Of a stretch of DNA of 64,000 bases, positions 1 to 11,022 are shown one piece after another (position 1 is the first letter of the stretch; each line of letters opens with the position of its first letter). Source of the stretch: Candidatus Phosphoribacter baldrii (GTDB lineage Bacteria > Actinomycetota > Actinomycetes > Actinomycetales > Dermatophilaceae); assembly GCA_016704565.1 (NCBI GenBank), contig JADIZV010000003.1:1-64000 (forward strand), given 5' to 3'. The position numbers were made by a program, and so were the translations under genes. The notes beneath the pieces were generated by a model, which saw only the letters and a program-made list of their open reading frames with translations, made no database searches and was not told where the DNA came from.

Positions 1-605
1 GCCCGACGAGCGACCTGCGGGTCGACGCGGCGTTCACCCGGTAACCGACCTTACGCAGCTGGTCTTCCTTCTCGGCCTCGAAGTTGGGGTGGTCGTCGTA
101 TAGACACAGACTGATGTCGCCGGCGGTGGTAGCTTGGGCGAGGGCTACGCAGCGGCGACCCTGGTCCCAGTACCCACCGGCACCGGCCCGCGTCAAGGTG
201 CGGACCATCGTCCGCCGTGGGGCGTGCTGCACCGAGCTCGTCCAGCACCCGTAGCGAGTCGACCTAGGACGTCGGCTCCACGATCAGAGCAGTACCAGCT
301 GCCCGACGCCTCGTCGTTGATCACGTCGAACCCCAGCCATGCGTGCGCCTGGAGTCAACACCTGCCACAGCGGGGCGGCGCTTCAGTGATCACCGCGTGC
401 CCGGCGGGAACCCGACCTGCGGTCAAAGTCAGCTCACCAGACCCGGATGCAACCGATTCGCGCGGTCGCCAACAGCGCGGTCAACTCAGCGTCGGTGTGC
501 GCCGAACCCAGGTCACTCCAGCACCTTCTCCCGCCCTGCGACCCGCTCCGCGATCTGCACAGCGGTGGCTCCCGACGCGGTCTTCACCTTCCGCACGAAC
601 GCCAC
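1..605 (-). pseudogene. IS1634-family (IS4 superfamily) transposase, N-terminal part, frameshifted and cut by window start
   Basis: Read on the minus strand from a GTG at 603-605, pieces in three frames line up with the N-terminal half of actinobacterial IS1634/IS1549-type transposases. They read VAFVRKVKTASGATAVQ, then LGSAHTDAELTALLATAR, then IVEPTS, DSLRVLDELGAA, and finally FEAEKEDQLRKVGY with ERRVDPQV in a shifted frame. The order and spacing of these blocks fit the family, but at least five frame changes interrupt them. The DDE core would lie beyond the window start. The gene is either a decayed insertion sequence or a badly called contig end; the neighbouring genes are equally broken, which favours sequence errors contributing. 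Family assignment is from recalled motifs, not a search. Confidence 0.72.
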
Positions 606-792
606 GACGCCGAGCCCTACCGGCCGCTTAGTGTGTCAGCGGACGCCCACAGGCCCCTGACCAGCGCAAACACCCACCGATCGCCGAATCGCCGAATGTG
701 GCGCAAGTCAGGCCAGATGAACGAAGCCCTGCGCTGACAGAAGGGACCTCGTTTCGCAGGCAGTCCAGGAGACAACGGTGAAGCCAGGTCTG

Positions 793-1832
793 TCAGAGGA
801 CCGGTTGGTCGTCCTCGTCGGCTGCCACCATGCGCTCCTGCGGCATTTCGGCGGGCTCGTCGGCACGGTCGCGGGAGGACGATCAAACTGGCCACGGTGG
901 TCACGCCGAGGATGAGCACGATCGCGCCGAGGACACCGAGATCAGGATATCGGAACGCCATGCAGTGGTTTCCCGCCGTTGAGGAACGGGAGGTTGTTCT
1001 CGTGCAGGGCGTGCAGGATGAAAGCAGCGCCGATGAACGCCAGCAGGACAGCGAGCCCGAGCGACAGATAGACCAGCCGTTTGAGCAGTCCGCCGATGAG
1101 GAAGTAGGCTGGCGCAGCTTCGCCGGGAGCAAAGAGGGTTGGCCGTGAGGACGAGGTAGGGCTCCTTGGTCAGCCCATGGATCGGGGAATCGAGTCGAGC
1201 GCGAACAACAGGTCGGTCGTGCCCAACGCCAGGATGACGATGAACATCGGCGTGATGAGCCGCTTGCCGCCCTCACGCGCGAGCAGCTAGATCCCGTGGA
1301 ACGTGCTGGTCGCGGGAAGCGCCGCTCGACGAACTTGGGCAGCGCGTTCTCCTCGTAGTCGTCGTCATCGCTCTCGCCTTCGCGAGCCAGCTTCCACGCG
1401 GTCCAGATGAGGAACCGCCCGAAGGTAACAGAACACCCAGGCGTAGGAGTTGATGACCGCTGCACCCAGAGCGATGAATAGTGCACGCAGGATGATCGCG
1501 ATGATGATGCCGACCATGAGGGCCGACTGCTGCAACCGCTCAGGCACCCGGAAGTTGGCCATGATGAGCAGGAAGACGAACAGGTTGTCGACCGACAGCA
1601 GATACTCCGTCAACCACCCGCATGGAACTCACCCGGCATACTGCCGCCGAAGTCCCACCACACGAAGAGCCCGAACAACAGCGCAGGCGACACGTAGACC
1701 ACCAAGTAGGCGGTGCACTCGCGCATCGAAGGGGATGTGCGGCTTGCGCGCGACGATCGCGACATCAGCTGTGAGGGCACTACGATGGCCCGCGGCGATG
1801 GTGACCCCACCACACCAAGGGGTGACGTCCAC
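793..1832 (-). pseudogene. TerC/Alx-family integral membrane protein, multiply frameshifted
   Basis: Minus-strand fragments reassemble a TerC/Alx-type protein of about 345 residues. It starts MDVTPW at 1832, continues through ADVAIVARKPHIP and AYLVVYVSPALLFGLFVWW, then the diagnostic LTEYLLSVDNLFVFLLIMANF (family motif SVDNLFVF), AARWAL-like helices, and KLAREGESDDDDYEENALPK. It finishes with GVLGAIVLILGVTTVASLIVL and an acidic tail, stop at 793-795. TerC proteins are polytopic membrane proteins linked to tellurite resistance and metal (manganese) export. At least five frame changes separate these blocks. Because each block stays conserved, the intact protein was clearly encoded; whether the breaks are real or sequencing errors cannot be settled here. 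Confidence 0.78.
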
Positions 1833-1899
1833 GGAGCACCTTCCGGTCGGGTTGTGTGGCCGACTTTACCGAGTTGGCGGGACCCTCTGGGCACGGTGT

Positions 1900-2242
1900 T
1901 CATGGTGACGGGCGCTGCGATCGAGGCAGGGCAGCCACGACGGCCTCATAGGACGCGTCGATGGCTTCCAGTGGTTCGTCGCCGGAATCGTGCCCGAGAG
2001 TCGCGAGGGTGTTCCATCCGTAACGACGACATAGGCCATCACCGACGCGTCGTCCGGGTATCTACGCAGCCACTCGTCGGCCTCCTCACGGGAGCGCCCA
2101 AGCGAGGCCGACTCCGTCCCCGCCGGTGAATGCGAAGATCTTGGGACCGACCTTGGCGACGACGTCGCCCTCCCGGGGCTCGTCGCGCCACGCCCCAGAA
2201 TTTGGCCAGGCAATAGGCCCAGCGCACCTCGTCGCGGGTCAT
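1900..2242 (-). pseudogene. MmcQ/YjbR-family (DUF419) protein, frameshifted
   Basis: Starts MTRDEVRWAYCLA at 2242 and, after frame changes, gives DVVAKVGPKIFAF, GRSREEADEWLRRYPDDASVM and a tail DEPLEAIDASYEAVVAALPRSQ with a stop at 1900-1902. This is the pattern of YjbR/MmcQ proteins (about 110-120 aa, CyaY-like fold, thought to bind DNA or act as small cytosolic accessory proteins; function unproven). At least three indels break the frame. It lies between the TerC gene and an NlpC/P60 gene on the same strand. Confidence 0.7.
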
Positions 2243-2289
2243 GAGTTCCTCCTAGGTCGCGGGTCGACCGGGCAGCGGACAGGGGGCGG

Positions 2290-3030
2290 TCAGCGGGAGT
2301 CTCCCACGGCATACCAGGTCGCCTCGCGGTCCGGGCCGAGACCCTCCTCAATGATCCCGCGGCCGGTTTCCGGTGCGTGCAGCATCCGACCCGGTGCCGT
2401 GACGATCCCACGTGGTGGACGGGCCGACCAGGCGCGCGAAAGAAGTAGAAGTCACCTGGGCGCTCCTCACCCCACCCCCCGGTATGCCGCGGCCTCCTGA
2501 TCGTCGGCATCGCGCGGCACGATCACGCCAGACGGCGCCAGACCAGGTGGACCAGCCCGGAACAGTCAGGCCAAGTGGCGACACCCCCCCACAGGTAGGC
2601 CAGCCCACGGTGTTCCTAGCCAGGTCGAGGATCTCGGCACCGTCCTGGGGCATCGCCGGCCAGGAGGCCCTCGGTGATCGTGACCCCATCGTGGTCTTCA
2701 CCCACGGCGTCGAGTGGGCTCGCCGAGGCCAGCCCGGGTAACCCCGAGGTCCAGCCGGCTCGGCTGCCGGGGGAGCACGACCTGGACCCAGCCATCGTCG
2801 GTCACCGGGCCGATCGGCAGGACCGGCTCGCCGAGCATGGCCTGGCTGTCGATGCGCCCATGCCGGCCCAGTCGCCCGTGGCCTGTCTCGTCGTCATCCG
2901 GGTGAGCGTCGAGGGCGGCCAGCCAACAACCGGGTCGGGTCGTCCGACACCGCTGGCGCGTCAATCGGCCGAGGGAGTTCGGCGAGGTCCACAGGGTCGT
3001 CACGCGGACGGACACACGCAATGAGACCAT
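2290..3030 (-). pseudogene. SH3-domain plus NlpC/P60 (C40) cell-wall peptidase, frameshifted
   Basis: From ATG 3028-3030 the first part reads VSVRVTTLWTSPNS, AALDAHPDDD, HGRIDSQAMLGEPVLP and VTDDGWVQVVLPRQPSRLD, the bacterial SH3 region of YkfC-like endopeptidases. The second part gives EILDLARNTVGWPYLWGG-like sequence, GVSPLGLDCSGLV in a shifted frame (the catalytic Cys motif), EERPGDFYFF and PVHHVGI (catalytic His region), ending LHAPETGRGIIEE and EATWYAVGDSR with a stop at 2290. The family cleaves gamma-D-Glu-diaminoacid bonds in peptidoglycan peptides. No signal peptide is visible, consistent with cytoplasmic recycling enzymes. Several indels interrupt the frame. Confidence 0.7.
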
Positions 3031-3063
3031 CGCCCCATCCTCACATGCCCGATACTGCCGGAC

Positions 3064-3833
3064 ATGGATTCCGCTCAGGTGACCGCGCGCCTGGACGACC
3101 TCATCGCGCAGGCTCAGGTCAGGTCTCCCTCGCGGTGCGCTCACGCGACGGCTTCCGCTTCGATCACGACTCCCCGGGTGGTCCCGGCTGCGAGCACGAT
3201 CAAGGTGCCGATCCTGCTTGCCTACTTTGCGGCCGGTATGCCGTGGGATCTGCCAATCGCGCTCCCGACGAGCCGGGTGGGCGGTTGCGGGCCGCTGTCC
3301 CTGCTGCCCTCGGTGACGAGCCTGCCAGCGGGGAGGTGCTGCGGCTGATGGTCGCCCTGTCCGACAACGACGCCACCAACGCCCTCATCGGGATCGTCGG
3401 CGTGGGCGAGGTGTCGCGGCTGCTCGGCCGGGCGGGGACACGGCATACCGTGCTGCGGCGGCGGATGATGGACCCGGCGGCGGCCGCCCGGGTTGGAGAA
3501 CGAGACGTGCGCCGCGGACTTAGCCGAGTTGCTGGGCGCGCTCCGAGCCGGCGTGCTGCTGCCCCGAGGAGTCAGCCATGGCGCTGGCGGTCATGCGCGA
3601 GCAACAGTTCGATGAGGCCTTCCGGCCTACCTGCCGGGACGTCCGGTGCGCGTCAAGACGGGGAGCCTGCCGGGCGTGCGGCACGACATCGCCGTAGCAG
3701 GCGTGGCGACGCATGGGTCAGCGTCGCGGCGCTGGCGACCGACCTCATGGACGGGCCGATCGACCGCGGCACGTCGGTGTTCCCGACGTGGGCGGCCATC
3801 GGCCAGGCCGTCGCCGGCCTGCTGCCTAGCTGA
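3064..3833 (+). pseudogene. class A beta-lactamase-like serine hydrolase, frameshifted
   Basis: Starts MDSAQVTARLDDLIAQAQ at 3064. The three active-site elements of class A beta-lactamases are all visible in order: STIKVPILLAYF (SxxK, near residue 44), SDNDATNALI (SDN motif, about 3360) and VKTGSLPGVRHDIAVAG (KTG motif, about 3655). The C terminus reads VSVAALATDLMDGP with stop TGA at 3831-3833. At least four frame changes separate the motifs. No signal peptide is seen, so either the start is missing or the protein is a cytosolic serine hydrolase of the family. It converges with the GMC oxidoreductase gene, overlapping it by 8 bp. Confidence 0.72.
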
Positions 3834-5552
3834 TCCCGACGATCGGTAAACGCAGAGCCCCGGGCGCCGCACTTGGCACCGCCGGCTTCGCGGGGGCGAC
3901 CGGATCGATCTTCTCGTATGCCGCCCCCAGCGCGGGCCGCGCGTCGTCCTGGCCCTTGTTGGGCCGGTAGGCCATCGCTCGCTCGGCCTGGGCGGTGATG
4001 GTCAGCGACGGGTTGACCCGAGGTTGGCCGACACCGCCGAGCCGTCGACGATGTGCAACCCAGCGTGACCGAACACCCGGTGATAGGCGTCGACGACCCC
4101 GTGGTCGGCGTCGCTTGCCGATGGGGCACCCGCCGATGAAGTGTGCGGTCAGGGGCGCTGGAACTGCTCACCGATGTTGCCTGCAGGGAACCCGCCGACG
4201 ATCCGCGCCATCCGGCGGACCGCCTCGTTGGCCAGCGGGATCAGGTCGGGTTGGGGGCCCCATGCCCTTGCTCCGAGCCGAGGTGATCTTCCCGGTCAGC
4301 CGGTTGCGCTTGGGGGAAGGTGTTGATCGAGTTGTCCAACGACTGCATGACCAGCGCGATGACGGTGCGCTCCGACCAGTGCTTGAAGTCGTAAGGCTGG
4401 CGGACGGTGCTGCGCTCCCGCCAGGACTGCTTCAGCCAGACCCGCCAGCGCGGTTCGTCACCAAGGTCGTCGGTGAGGACAGAGGTCAGCAGCGACATGA
4501 CGTTGGAGCCCCGGCCATAGCGGACCGGCTCGATGTGGGTGTGCTCGTCGGGATGGAAGGACGAGGTGATCGCCACACCTTCGGTGAAGTCCCGAGGGTC
4601 ATCGGCCGACGCCCCGGCGCCGAGGATCGACTCCGAGTTGGTCCGGGTGAGTCGGCCGAGGTTGTCAGACAGGTTCGGCAGGTCGCCGGTGAACTTCATC
4701 GTATGCACGCAGCAGCCGCTGGGTGCCCAACGCCGAGGCCGCGAAGACGACCTGGGCGGCGGCATACGTCCGGGTCGTCCGGGCTGCCGTCCGCTTGGTC
4801 TTGGCGCGGGTGTCTTTGGTGTGCACGTCGTAGCCGCCCCCGTGCCGCGGCACGACCCGGGTCACCGTCGTCATCGGGTGGACGTGCGCGCCGCGCTTCT
4901 CCGCGAGGTAGAGGTAGTTCTTGACCAGGGTGTTCTTCGCGTTGTGGCGGCACCCCGTCATGCACTCGCCGCAGCCCGTGCACGTATGCCGTGCCGGCCC
5001 TCTCCGCCGAAGAAGGGGTCCTCGACGGGTTGCCCCTTCTCCTCCCCGTCGCGGGGAACAGCACCCCCACCGGGGGTGTAACGGGAAGGTGTCGGCCTTG
5101 CCCATCTCCTCGGCGACCTGGCGGATCACCTCGTCGGAGGAGTGCCAGGGGTTGGTGATGACGCCGAGCATCCGCCCGGCCTGGTCGTAGTAGGGCGCGA
5201 GCTCGGCCTTCCAGTCGGTGATATCGCGCCACTGTGGGTCGTCATAGAAGGCGTCCGGGGGTTGGTAGAGGGTGTTGGCATAGACCAACGAGCCGCCACC
5301 CACCCCGGCGCCGCTGAGGATGAGGCAGTCGTTGAGCAGGTCGATCCGCTGGATCCCGTAGCAGCCGACCGCGGGCGCGAACAGGTAGTTGCGGACATCG
5401 AAACTCGTGTCGGGCAGGTCGGCGTCCTCGAAGCGAGGACCAGCCTCAAGGACGGCGACCGAATAGCCCTTCTCGGTGAGCCTCAGGGCGGCGACCGATC
5501 CGCCGAACCCCGAGCCGACCACGACGACGTCGTAGTCGAACGCAGTGCTCAC
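3826..5552 (-). pseudogene. GMC-family FAD oxidoreductase (cholesterol-oxidase-like), frameshifted
   Basis: GTG start at 5550-5552, followed by YDVVVVGSGFGGSVAALRL, the FAD-binding GxGxxG motif. The first 190 residues are clean, including GAGVGGGSLVYANTL. Later come HTCTGCGECMTGCRHNAKNT, typical of actinobacterial cholesterol/alcohol oxidases with a Cys cluster, then SALGTQRLL, HPDEHTHIEPVRYG, the GMC C-terminal VNPSLTITAQAERAMAYRPN, and a stop at 3826. Frame changes occur near 5080, 5010, 4710, 4250 and in the last 400 bases. Its start overlaps the stop of the aldehyde dehydrogenase gene by one base (TAGTG), so the two are probably co-transcribed. An alcohol oxidase next to an aldehyde dehydrogenase and a wax-ester-synthase-type gene suggests lipid alcohol metabolism; this is inferred from context. 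Confidence 0.8.
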
Positions 5553-7169
5553 TATGCCCTCCCCAGGCGGCCGAGCAACCGGACCGCGGCCGTCATCACC
5601 GCGGCATACGCCTCGTCGGTGAGGCCCCAGTGCGGACCGAACCGTAGCAGGTACTGCGTGGCGACCGACTGGACCTCCGTGTAGCGGTGGATGCCCTCAG
5701 CGCCCTGGCGGCGACCGATCCCGGAGGACCGCATCCCACCCATGGGGGCATCCAGGCTGGCGAACGTCGCGCTGAAGGCCTCGTTGACGTTGACCGTGCC
5801 GCACTTGATCCGGTTGGCGATCTGCCGGGCGCGTTTGCTGTCCCGGCTGAACACGGCCGCGTTGAGGCCGTAGTCGCCGGCGTTGGCGAGGTCGACCGCC
5901 TCATCTTCGCTGGTGAAGGAGTAGACCGAGATGACCGGACCGAAGGTTTCGTCGGCGTGGCAGGCCATGTCGGGGGTGACCCCGTCGAGAATGGTCGGCT
6001 CATAGAAATAGGGGCCAAGATCGGGGCGAGCCTTGCCGCCGGCCAGGACCCGGGCTCCATGGTGCACGGCATCGTCGACATGGTCGGCGACGGTCTTGAG
6101 CTGTTCGGCCGAGATGAGCGAGCCCATGTCGATGCCCACTCGTGCCCGGCTCCCAAGCGCATGGCCTTGGTCCGGGCAACGAACTTCTCGACGAACGCGT
6201 CGTGGACCTCCTTGGCGACATAGAGCCGCTCGGTCGAGACACAGAGCTGGCCGCCGTTGGAGAAGGCCGCCCGCACGGCACCCTCGGCGGCCCGGTCGAG
6301 GTCGGCGTCGGCCAAGACCAGGATCGGGTTCTTGCCGCCAAGCTCCAGCGAACAACCGATGAGCCGGTCGGCACACTGCCGGGCGATGACCCGGCCGGTT
6401 GCCGTCGAGCCCGTGAAACAGACGTAGTCGGCCCGCTCGATCATCGGCCCCCAGGACGCGACCGGCGCCCGTCACCATCTGCCACAGGCCTTCTGGCAGA
6501 CCGGCCTCCTCGAGCAACTGCAGCCCGAACAGCGCTGACAAGGGGGTGTGGTGGTCGGGCTTGGACACGACCGCGTTGCCGGCGGCGATCGCCGCGATCC
6601 CGTCGACGAGAGCCATCGTGAAGGGGTAGTTCCACGGCGAGATGATCGCGACCACGCCCTTGGGCGTGCGGTGCTCCTCGATGTGGGTGAGGAAGGGGAC
6701 GACGCCGTCGCGCTTCTTGGGCGACAGGTGCCGCTCCACGGTCCGGCCGTAGTAGCGCGCGGTGAGGGCGACGTGCAGCGGCTCGTCGAAGGCGTGGATC
6801 CGGGACTTGCCGGACTCCCAACAGATGAGGTCCATGATCTCCTCGCGCCGGTCGAGGATGAGGTCACTCAAGCGCAGCAGCACCGCCGAGCGCTCGGCAT
6901 ACGAGGACAGTGCCCAGTCGCGGGCCGCCTCGCGCGCCCGTGCGAACGCGGTCGCCACATCGTCAGGGTGGAGATGGGCACGCTCCCCAACGGCTGGCCG
7001 GTCGTCGGGGCGTGCACCATCATCGATTGGCCGGACGTCGCGACCAGGCGCTCAGTGAGACCTCGGACGAAGGATTGGTCCAGGGCATAGGTGGCGGCAA
7101 GGACGTGCTCGGGGTCAACAGGCCGGGGCGGTGCGCAGCGGAACTCTTACCTGCCGTGGCGTGGGTCAT
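5552..7169 (-). CDS. aldehyde dehydrogenase (succinate-semialdehyde dehydrogenase-like), frameshifted
   Basis: NAD(P)-dependent aldehyde dehydrogenase that would oxidise an aldehyde to an acid. It starts MTHATAG at 7169. Visible motifs are PWNYPFTMALVDGIAAIAAGN, VCFTGSTATGR, LELGGKNPILVLADADLD (catalytic Glu), FSNGGQLCVSTERLYV (catalytic Cys in NGGQLC), ETFGPVISVYSF and APMGGMRSSGIGRR. Full length would be about 538 residues, usual for succinic-semialdehyde-type enzymes with an N-terminal extension. At least three single-base frame changes are present (near 6965, 6465 and 6140); all the catalytic segments survive in one frame or another, and the breaks look like short-run miscalls. The substrate is unknown; a fatty aldehyde is plausible from the neighbours. 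Confidence 0.82.
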
Positions 7170-7211
7170 GATCGAGCGTAGGCACTCGTGGTGGGGTCGT
7201 GGGCAGGTCGT

Positions 7212-7237
7212 CGGTACGTGACATCCCTCACGTACCG
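7212..7237. promoter_or_regulatory. 10-bp perfect dyad between divergent lipid genes
   Basis: CGGTACGTGA (7212-7221) and TCACGTACCG (7228-7237) form a perfect inverted repeat with a 6-bp spacer, in the 183-bp region between the divergent aldehyde dehydrogenase and acyltransferase genes. The geometry suits a dimeric repressor such as a TetR-type regulator. No regulator gene lies next to it, so the binding protein is unknown. Confidence 0.5.
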
Positions 7238-7352
7238 GAACGGGACGTGGGTCCGTAGCGCACCGTCATCGTGACAGCCAGACTCAGCGACAGACAAGTG
7301 CGTACGTTCGGTTGTGCGCGCCGACGCCTGAAACGACGAGGGAGGTCTACGG

Positions 7353-8883
7353 ATGGGAACTCGGATCGCCGCGTCCGACCTGACGTGGCTGATGATGGAC
7401 CGCCCGAACAACCTCATGCACGTCCATGGCCTGCTCACCTTCGACGAGCTGCCCGAGTGGGACAAGCTGCAGGAGGCGATCTTCGAGCGGATCGTCACCA
7501 AATACCGAGTTCTCAGCCAGGTGCCGGTGAAGCGCCGTGGGCACTGGGAATGGGTCGACGACGTCGACTTCTCGGTCGACCGGCACATCCAGCGAGTCAT
7601 CCTCGCCGACTCGCATCCCGACACACTCCGGGCCCACGTGTCGAGCATGTTTTCAGTGCCGTTCGACCGGTCCCGACCGCTGTGGGACATGCAGCTCATC
7701 TCCGGCCCGGTCCAGGACGAAGGCGGGGAGCGATGCTCACCCGCTTCCACCACGGGTTGGGCGACGGGATCCGGCTGGTCCAACTGCTCCTGGGCACCTG
7801 TGACCCGGCCCCAGACGCGATCCCGCAGACCGTCGGGCGCTCCGCCGAACCGGGCTCACACGGCGCCCTGGAGACCGTCCGGCACTTGGCCGAACACTCG
7901 GTCAAGGACGCCATGGACGCCTTCGAACACTCGGGCGAGGTGATGGCGCAGGCGAGCCGCACGATGATCGCGACGATGAACCCCCTCGAACTTCCGCATC
8001 ACCTGGAGTCGGCCCTCGACCTGGTCCGCCATCCCACCAAGCTCATCGACGCGCTCACGTCGTTCACCTCCAGCGACAACGAGACGTCCAACTCGTGGCG
8101 GGAGATCGGTCGGCTGTTGCTGCACGGTAAAGCCGAGACGGACGCGTGGAGCGGTCATCCGGATGTGGACAAGGGGGGTCGCGTGGGTCGACGGGATCAG
8201 TCTCGACGCCATCAAGCAGGTGGCTGCGACGTTCAACGCGACGGTCAACGACACCCTCATGGCGGCCGTGTCGCTTGCGCTCACCGACTACCTCACCGAG
8301 CGTGGGGTGGAGGAGATCACGGACCTGGCCTGGATGATGCCGGTGTCGCTGCAACCGGTGGACAGTTCGCTGCCGTCCACGTTGGGCAACCATTTCGCCG
8401 TGGTGCTCTTCGAGATGCCGCTCGGGATCGCCGACCCCGCGACCTTGATCGGCGAGATCCATGAGCGGACCACGCGCCTGAAGAACAGCGCGGAGCCGGC
8501 TGTCGCCTTCGGAATGCAGAAGGTCATCGCCGAGGCCCCCGGCGCTGCTGGCCAAGCGCGTCACGGACTTCTTCTCGGGCAAGACCATCGGACAACTGAG
8601 CAACGTCCCCGGCCCCGCTCGCAGCTCACCATGGTCGGTGCGCCGGTCCGGACCGTCATGGGCTGGGTGCCGACGTCCGGCGACCAGCCGATCGGGGTCT
8701 GCCTGTTCACCTACAACGGGACGGTCGGGGTTGGCGTCTCCTCGGACACCCGGATGGTGCCCGACCCCGAGCGGGTCACCGGGCTCATCCGCACGCACAT
8801 TGAGGGGCTCATCGTCGCGGCCGCCGACCGTGACGCGGCCCCCACCCCCCGCCCCCCCGGCGCCCCGTCGGTCGAAGGACTAG
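7353..8883 (+). CDS. WS/DGAT-type acyltransferase (wax ester synthase/diacylglycerol acyltransferase), frameshifted
   Basis: ATG 7353 is preceded by a strong GGGAGG. The N terminus MGTRIAASDLTWLMMDRPNNLMHVHGLL is typical of the family, followed by DFSVDRHIQRV, FDRSRPLWDM and, after a frame change near 7735, FHHGLGDGIRLV, which contains the catalytic HHxxxDG. The C-terminal half (VAWVDGISLDAIKQVAATFNATVNDTLMA, QPIGVCLFTYNGTVGVGVSSD) is also typical. The family esterifies fatty alcohols or diacylglycerol with acyl-CoA to make storage lipids at the membrane. Further single-base shifts lie near 8170, 8545 and 8615, and one in the C-rich run near 8850. Most are one base too few or too many in G/C runs, so the real gene is probably intact. 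The stop is placed at 8881-8883. Confidence 0.82.
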
Positions 8884-8894
8884 GAGCATCAGGT

Positions 8895-10950
8895 ATGCCG
8901 CGCAAACGGCTCGTCGTCGTTAACGTCACTCTGCAGGGCCCCGAGTGGGACTTCGACGAGAAGGTCTCGTTCGCCGGCCGTGACTTCCGGCTGATCCGGC
9001 TCGGGACCAGCGGTGACATGGATGCCGCCGAGAAACTGGTCTGGCAATGGTCGCTCAAGGCCGATGCGATCGCAGTGACGGGCGTCCGTGAGGCGCAGGC
9101 AACCGGCGTCTTCAAGGGCGACCCGCACGAGGTGCGCCAGGTGCTCGAGACGACGGCACGGGTGCCTGTCCGGGATGGTTCGATGCTCGCCGACGTCCTG
9201 CAGGAGTGGGCCGTCCGGCATGTCCAGGCCGAGATGCCGGGCTACTTCAACAACGCGCGGACGGTGGTCCTCAGCGGCAAGAACTACGAGCGCACCATTC
9301 GGGTGCTGCGCGAGTTCACCGCCAACATCGACTTCGTCGACCCTGCGCTGCGCACCGACGTGCCGGTTGTCCTCAACACCAACCCCGTGGTGGCCAAGGC
9401 CGCCGAAGTGGGGATGTGGTCGTGGCGGCTGACTCCCTCGATCTTCAAGGACCACACCCACGGGCCGGTCGAGTGGGTGAGCGACAAGCTCGCTCACCGC
9501 GCGGCTCGTGACGCGGACGTCATCGTCGGCAGCTATGCCGAGCTGATCCGCTTCGGCTTGGAGGATCTCGCCGGAAAGACCGTCATCACCAATGCCATCT
9601 CAGACGGTCGGCTGACGGAGCTCGGCAGCCGCGGAGTTGACCTGGTCATCGACGCCACACCGCGCCCCTTCCAGTTCATGGTCGTCACGGCGATGCTTGA
9701 GGCGATGGCCGCGGCCATGCACACCGAAGAGCGCGAGCGCACCACCGATGACCTGCTAGCACTCATCCAAACCGCGGCCCTGGAGCCCCGGTTGCTTCGC
9801 CCCAACGGGGACAAACGCAAGAGCCGGTTCGCCTTTGTCATCCACCCGCTGAGCACCCAGTACTTCAACAACGTCGAGGGCTTGGGCACCATCGCCAAGC
9901 TTCCGGGGATGGGGACGTCGTTGAGAAGGCGATGGCCCACATCCCGCCGTTCATCTACAGCCACGTCACCGGCATCGAGTCGCCGACGGGCGCCGAGGCC
10001 GAGGGCTGGCTGATCTCGGTGGGCGGCACCCCCAAGGAGATGCTCGCCCACAGCCCCGAGTTCACCTACTCCCGGCTCCTGGATGCCGCGGAGCTGGCCC
10101 GCAAACTCGGGGCCCAGGTCATGGGCCTCGGCGCATTCACCAAGGTCGTGGGCGACGCAGGCGTCACAGTGGCCAAACGCGCCCCCCTCCCGGTGACCAC
10201 CGGCAACAGCTATAGCGCGTCCGGTGCCCTGTGGGCGGCCCACGCTGCCCTGCGCAAGCTGGGCATCGCGCCGATCGACGAGCACGGCATCATCCACGGC
10301 AAGGCCATGGTCGTCGGCGCGACCGGGGCGATCGGTTCGGTGTGCGCGCGCCTGCTGGCCCTGGTGACCGACGAGCTCTGGCTGGTGTCGCCGGAGACGG
10401 CCAAGCTCCTTGCCATCAAGAAGGACATCGAGCGGGACAACCCGCGCGCAGTCCTGCACGCTGCGGCCAAGCCTGGCGACGCGCTCGGTGAGATGGACCT
10501 CATCGTCACCGCAACGTCGGCTGCGGGCAACAAGGTGCTTGACATCATGAAGGTCAAGCCCGGCTGTGTCATCACCGACGTGGCCCGACCCCTGGACATG
10601 TCGGCCGAGGACGTCGCCAAACGGCCGGACGTCTTGGTCATCGAGTCCGGTGAGATCGAGCTCCCCGGTCAGGTCCACATGCGCAACATCGGGCTGCCCG
10701 ACGGCGTCGCCTACGCCTGCCTGGCCGAGACCGTCGTGCTTGCCCTGGAAGGGCGTTATGAGACCTTCACCGTCGGTCGCAACATTGAGTGGACCAAGGT
10801 CAAGGAGATCTACCAGCTCGGCCTCAAACACGGGATGCAGCTGGCCACCATCTCGGGCGTGCGGGTGTGTTCACCGACGCAGACTTCGCTCGCGTCCGCG
10901 AGGCCGCCCTCGCCGCTCGGGCTGAGGCAGGGGCCAGCAAGGCGACGTAG
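8895..10950 (+). CDS. acyl-ACP-reductase-like dehydrogenase with long N-terminal region, two frameshifts
   Basis: ATG 8895. The last 360 residues resemble cyanobacterial long-chain acyl-ACP reductase (AAR): VMGLGAFTKVV, VTTGNSYSASGALWAA, the Rossmann motif VVGATGAIGSVCARLL, ACLAETVVLALEGRYETFTVGRN and LGLKHGMQLATISG. Cyanobacterial AAR reduces fatty acyl-ACP/CoA to the aldehyde with NADPH. The acyl-accepting Cys of the cyanobacterial VEHC segment has no counterpart here (the aligned stretch reads IELPGQVHM). The first 300 residues (RKRLVVVNVTLQGPEWDFDE...) are not in cyanobacterial AAR and I do not recognise them. Frames shift near 9918 and 10866; one extra G in each run restores the frame, ending VFTDADFARVREAAL with stop TAG at 10948-10950. 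It sits 11 bp after the acyltransferase gene. Confidence 0.72.
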
Positions 10951-11022
10951 ACCACGTCCGCCGGACCGTGTCACCGGGGGTCCTTGCTGTCAGGATGGGG
11001 AACGACCCGATGGAGGAGTCTC

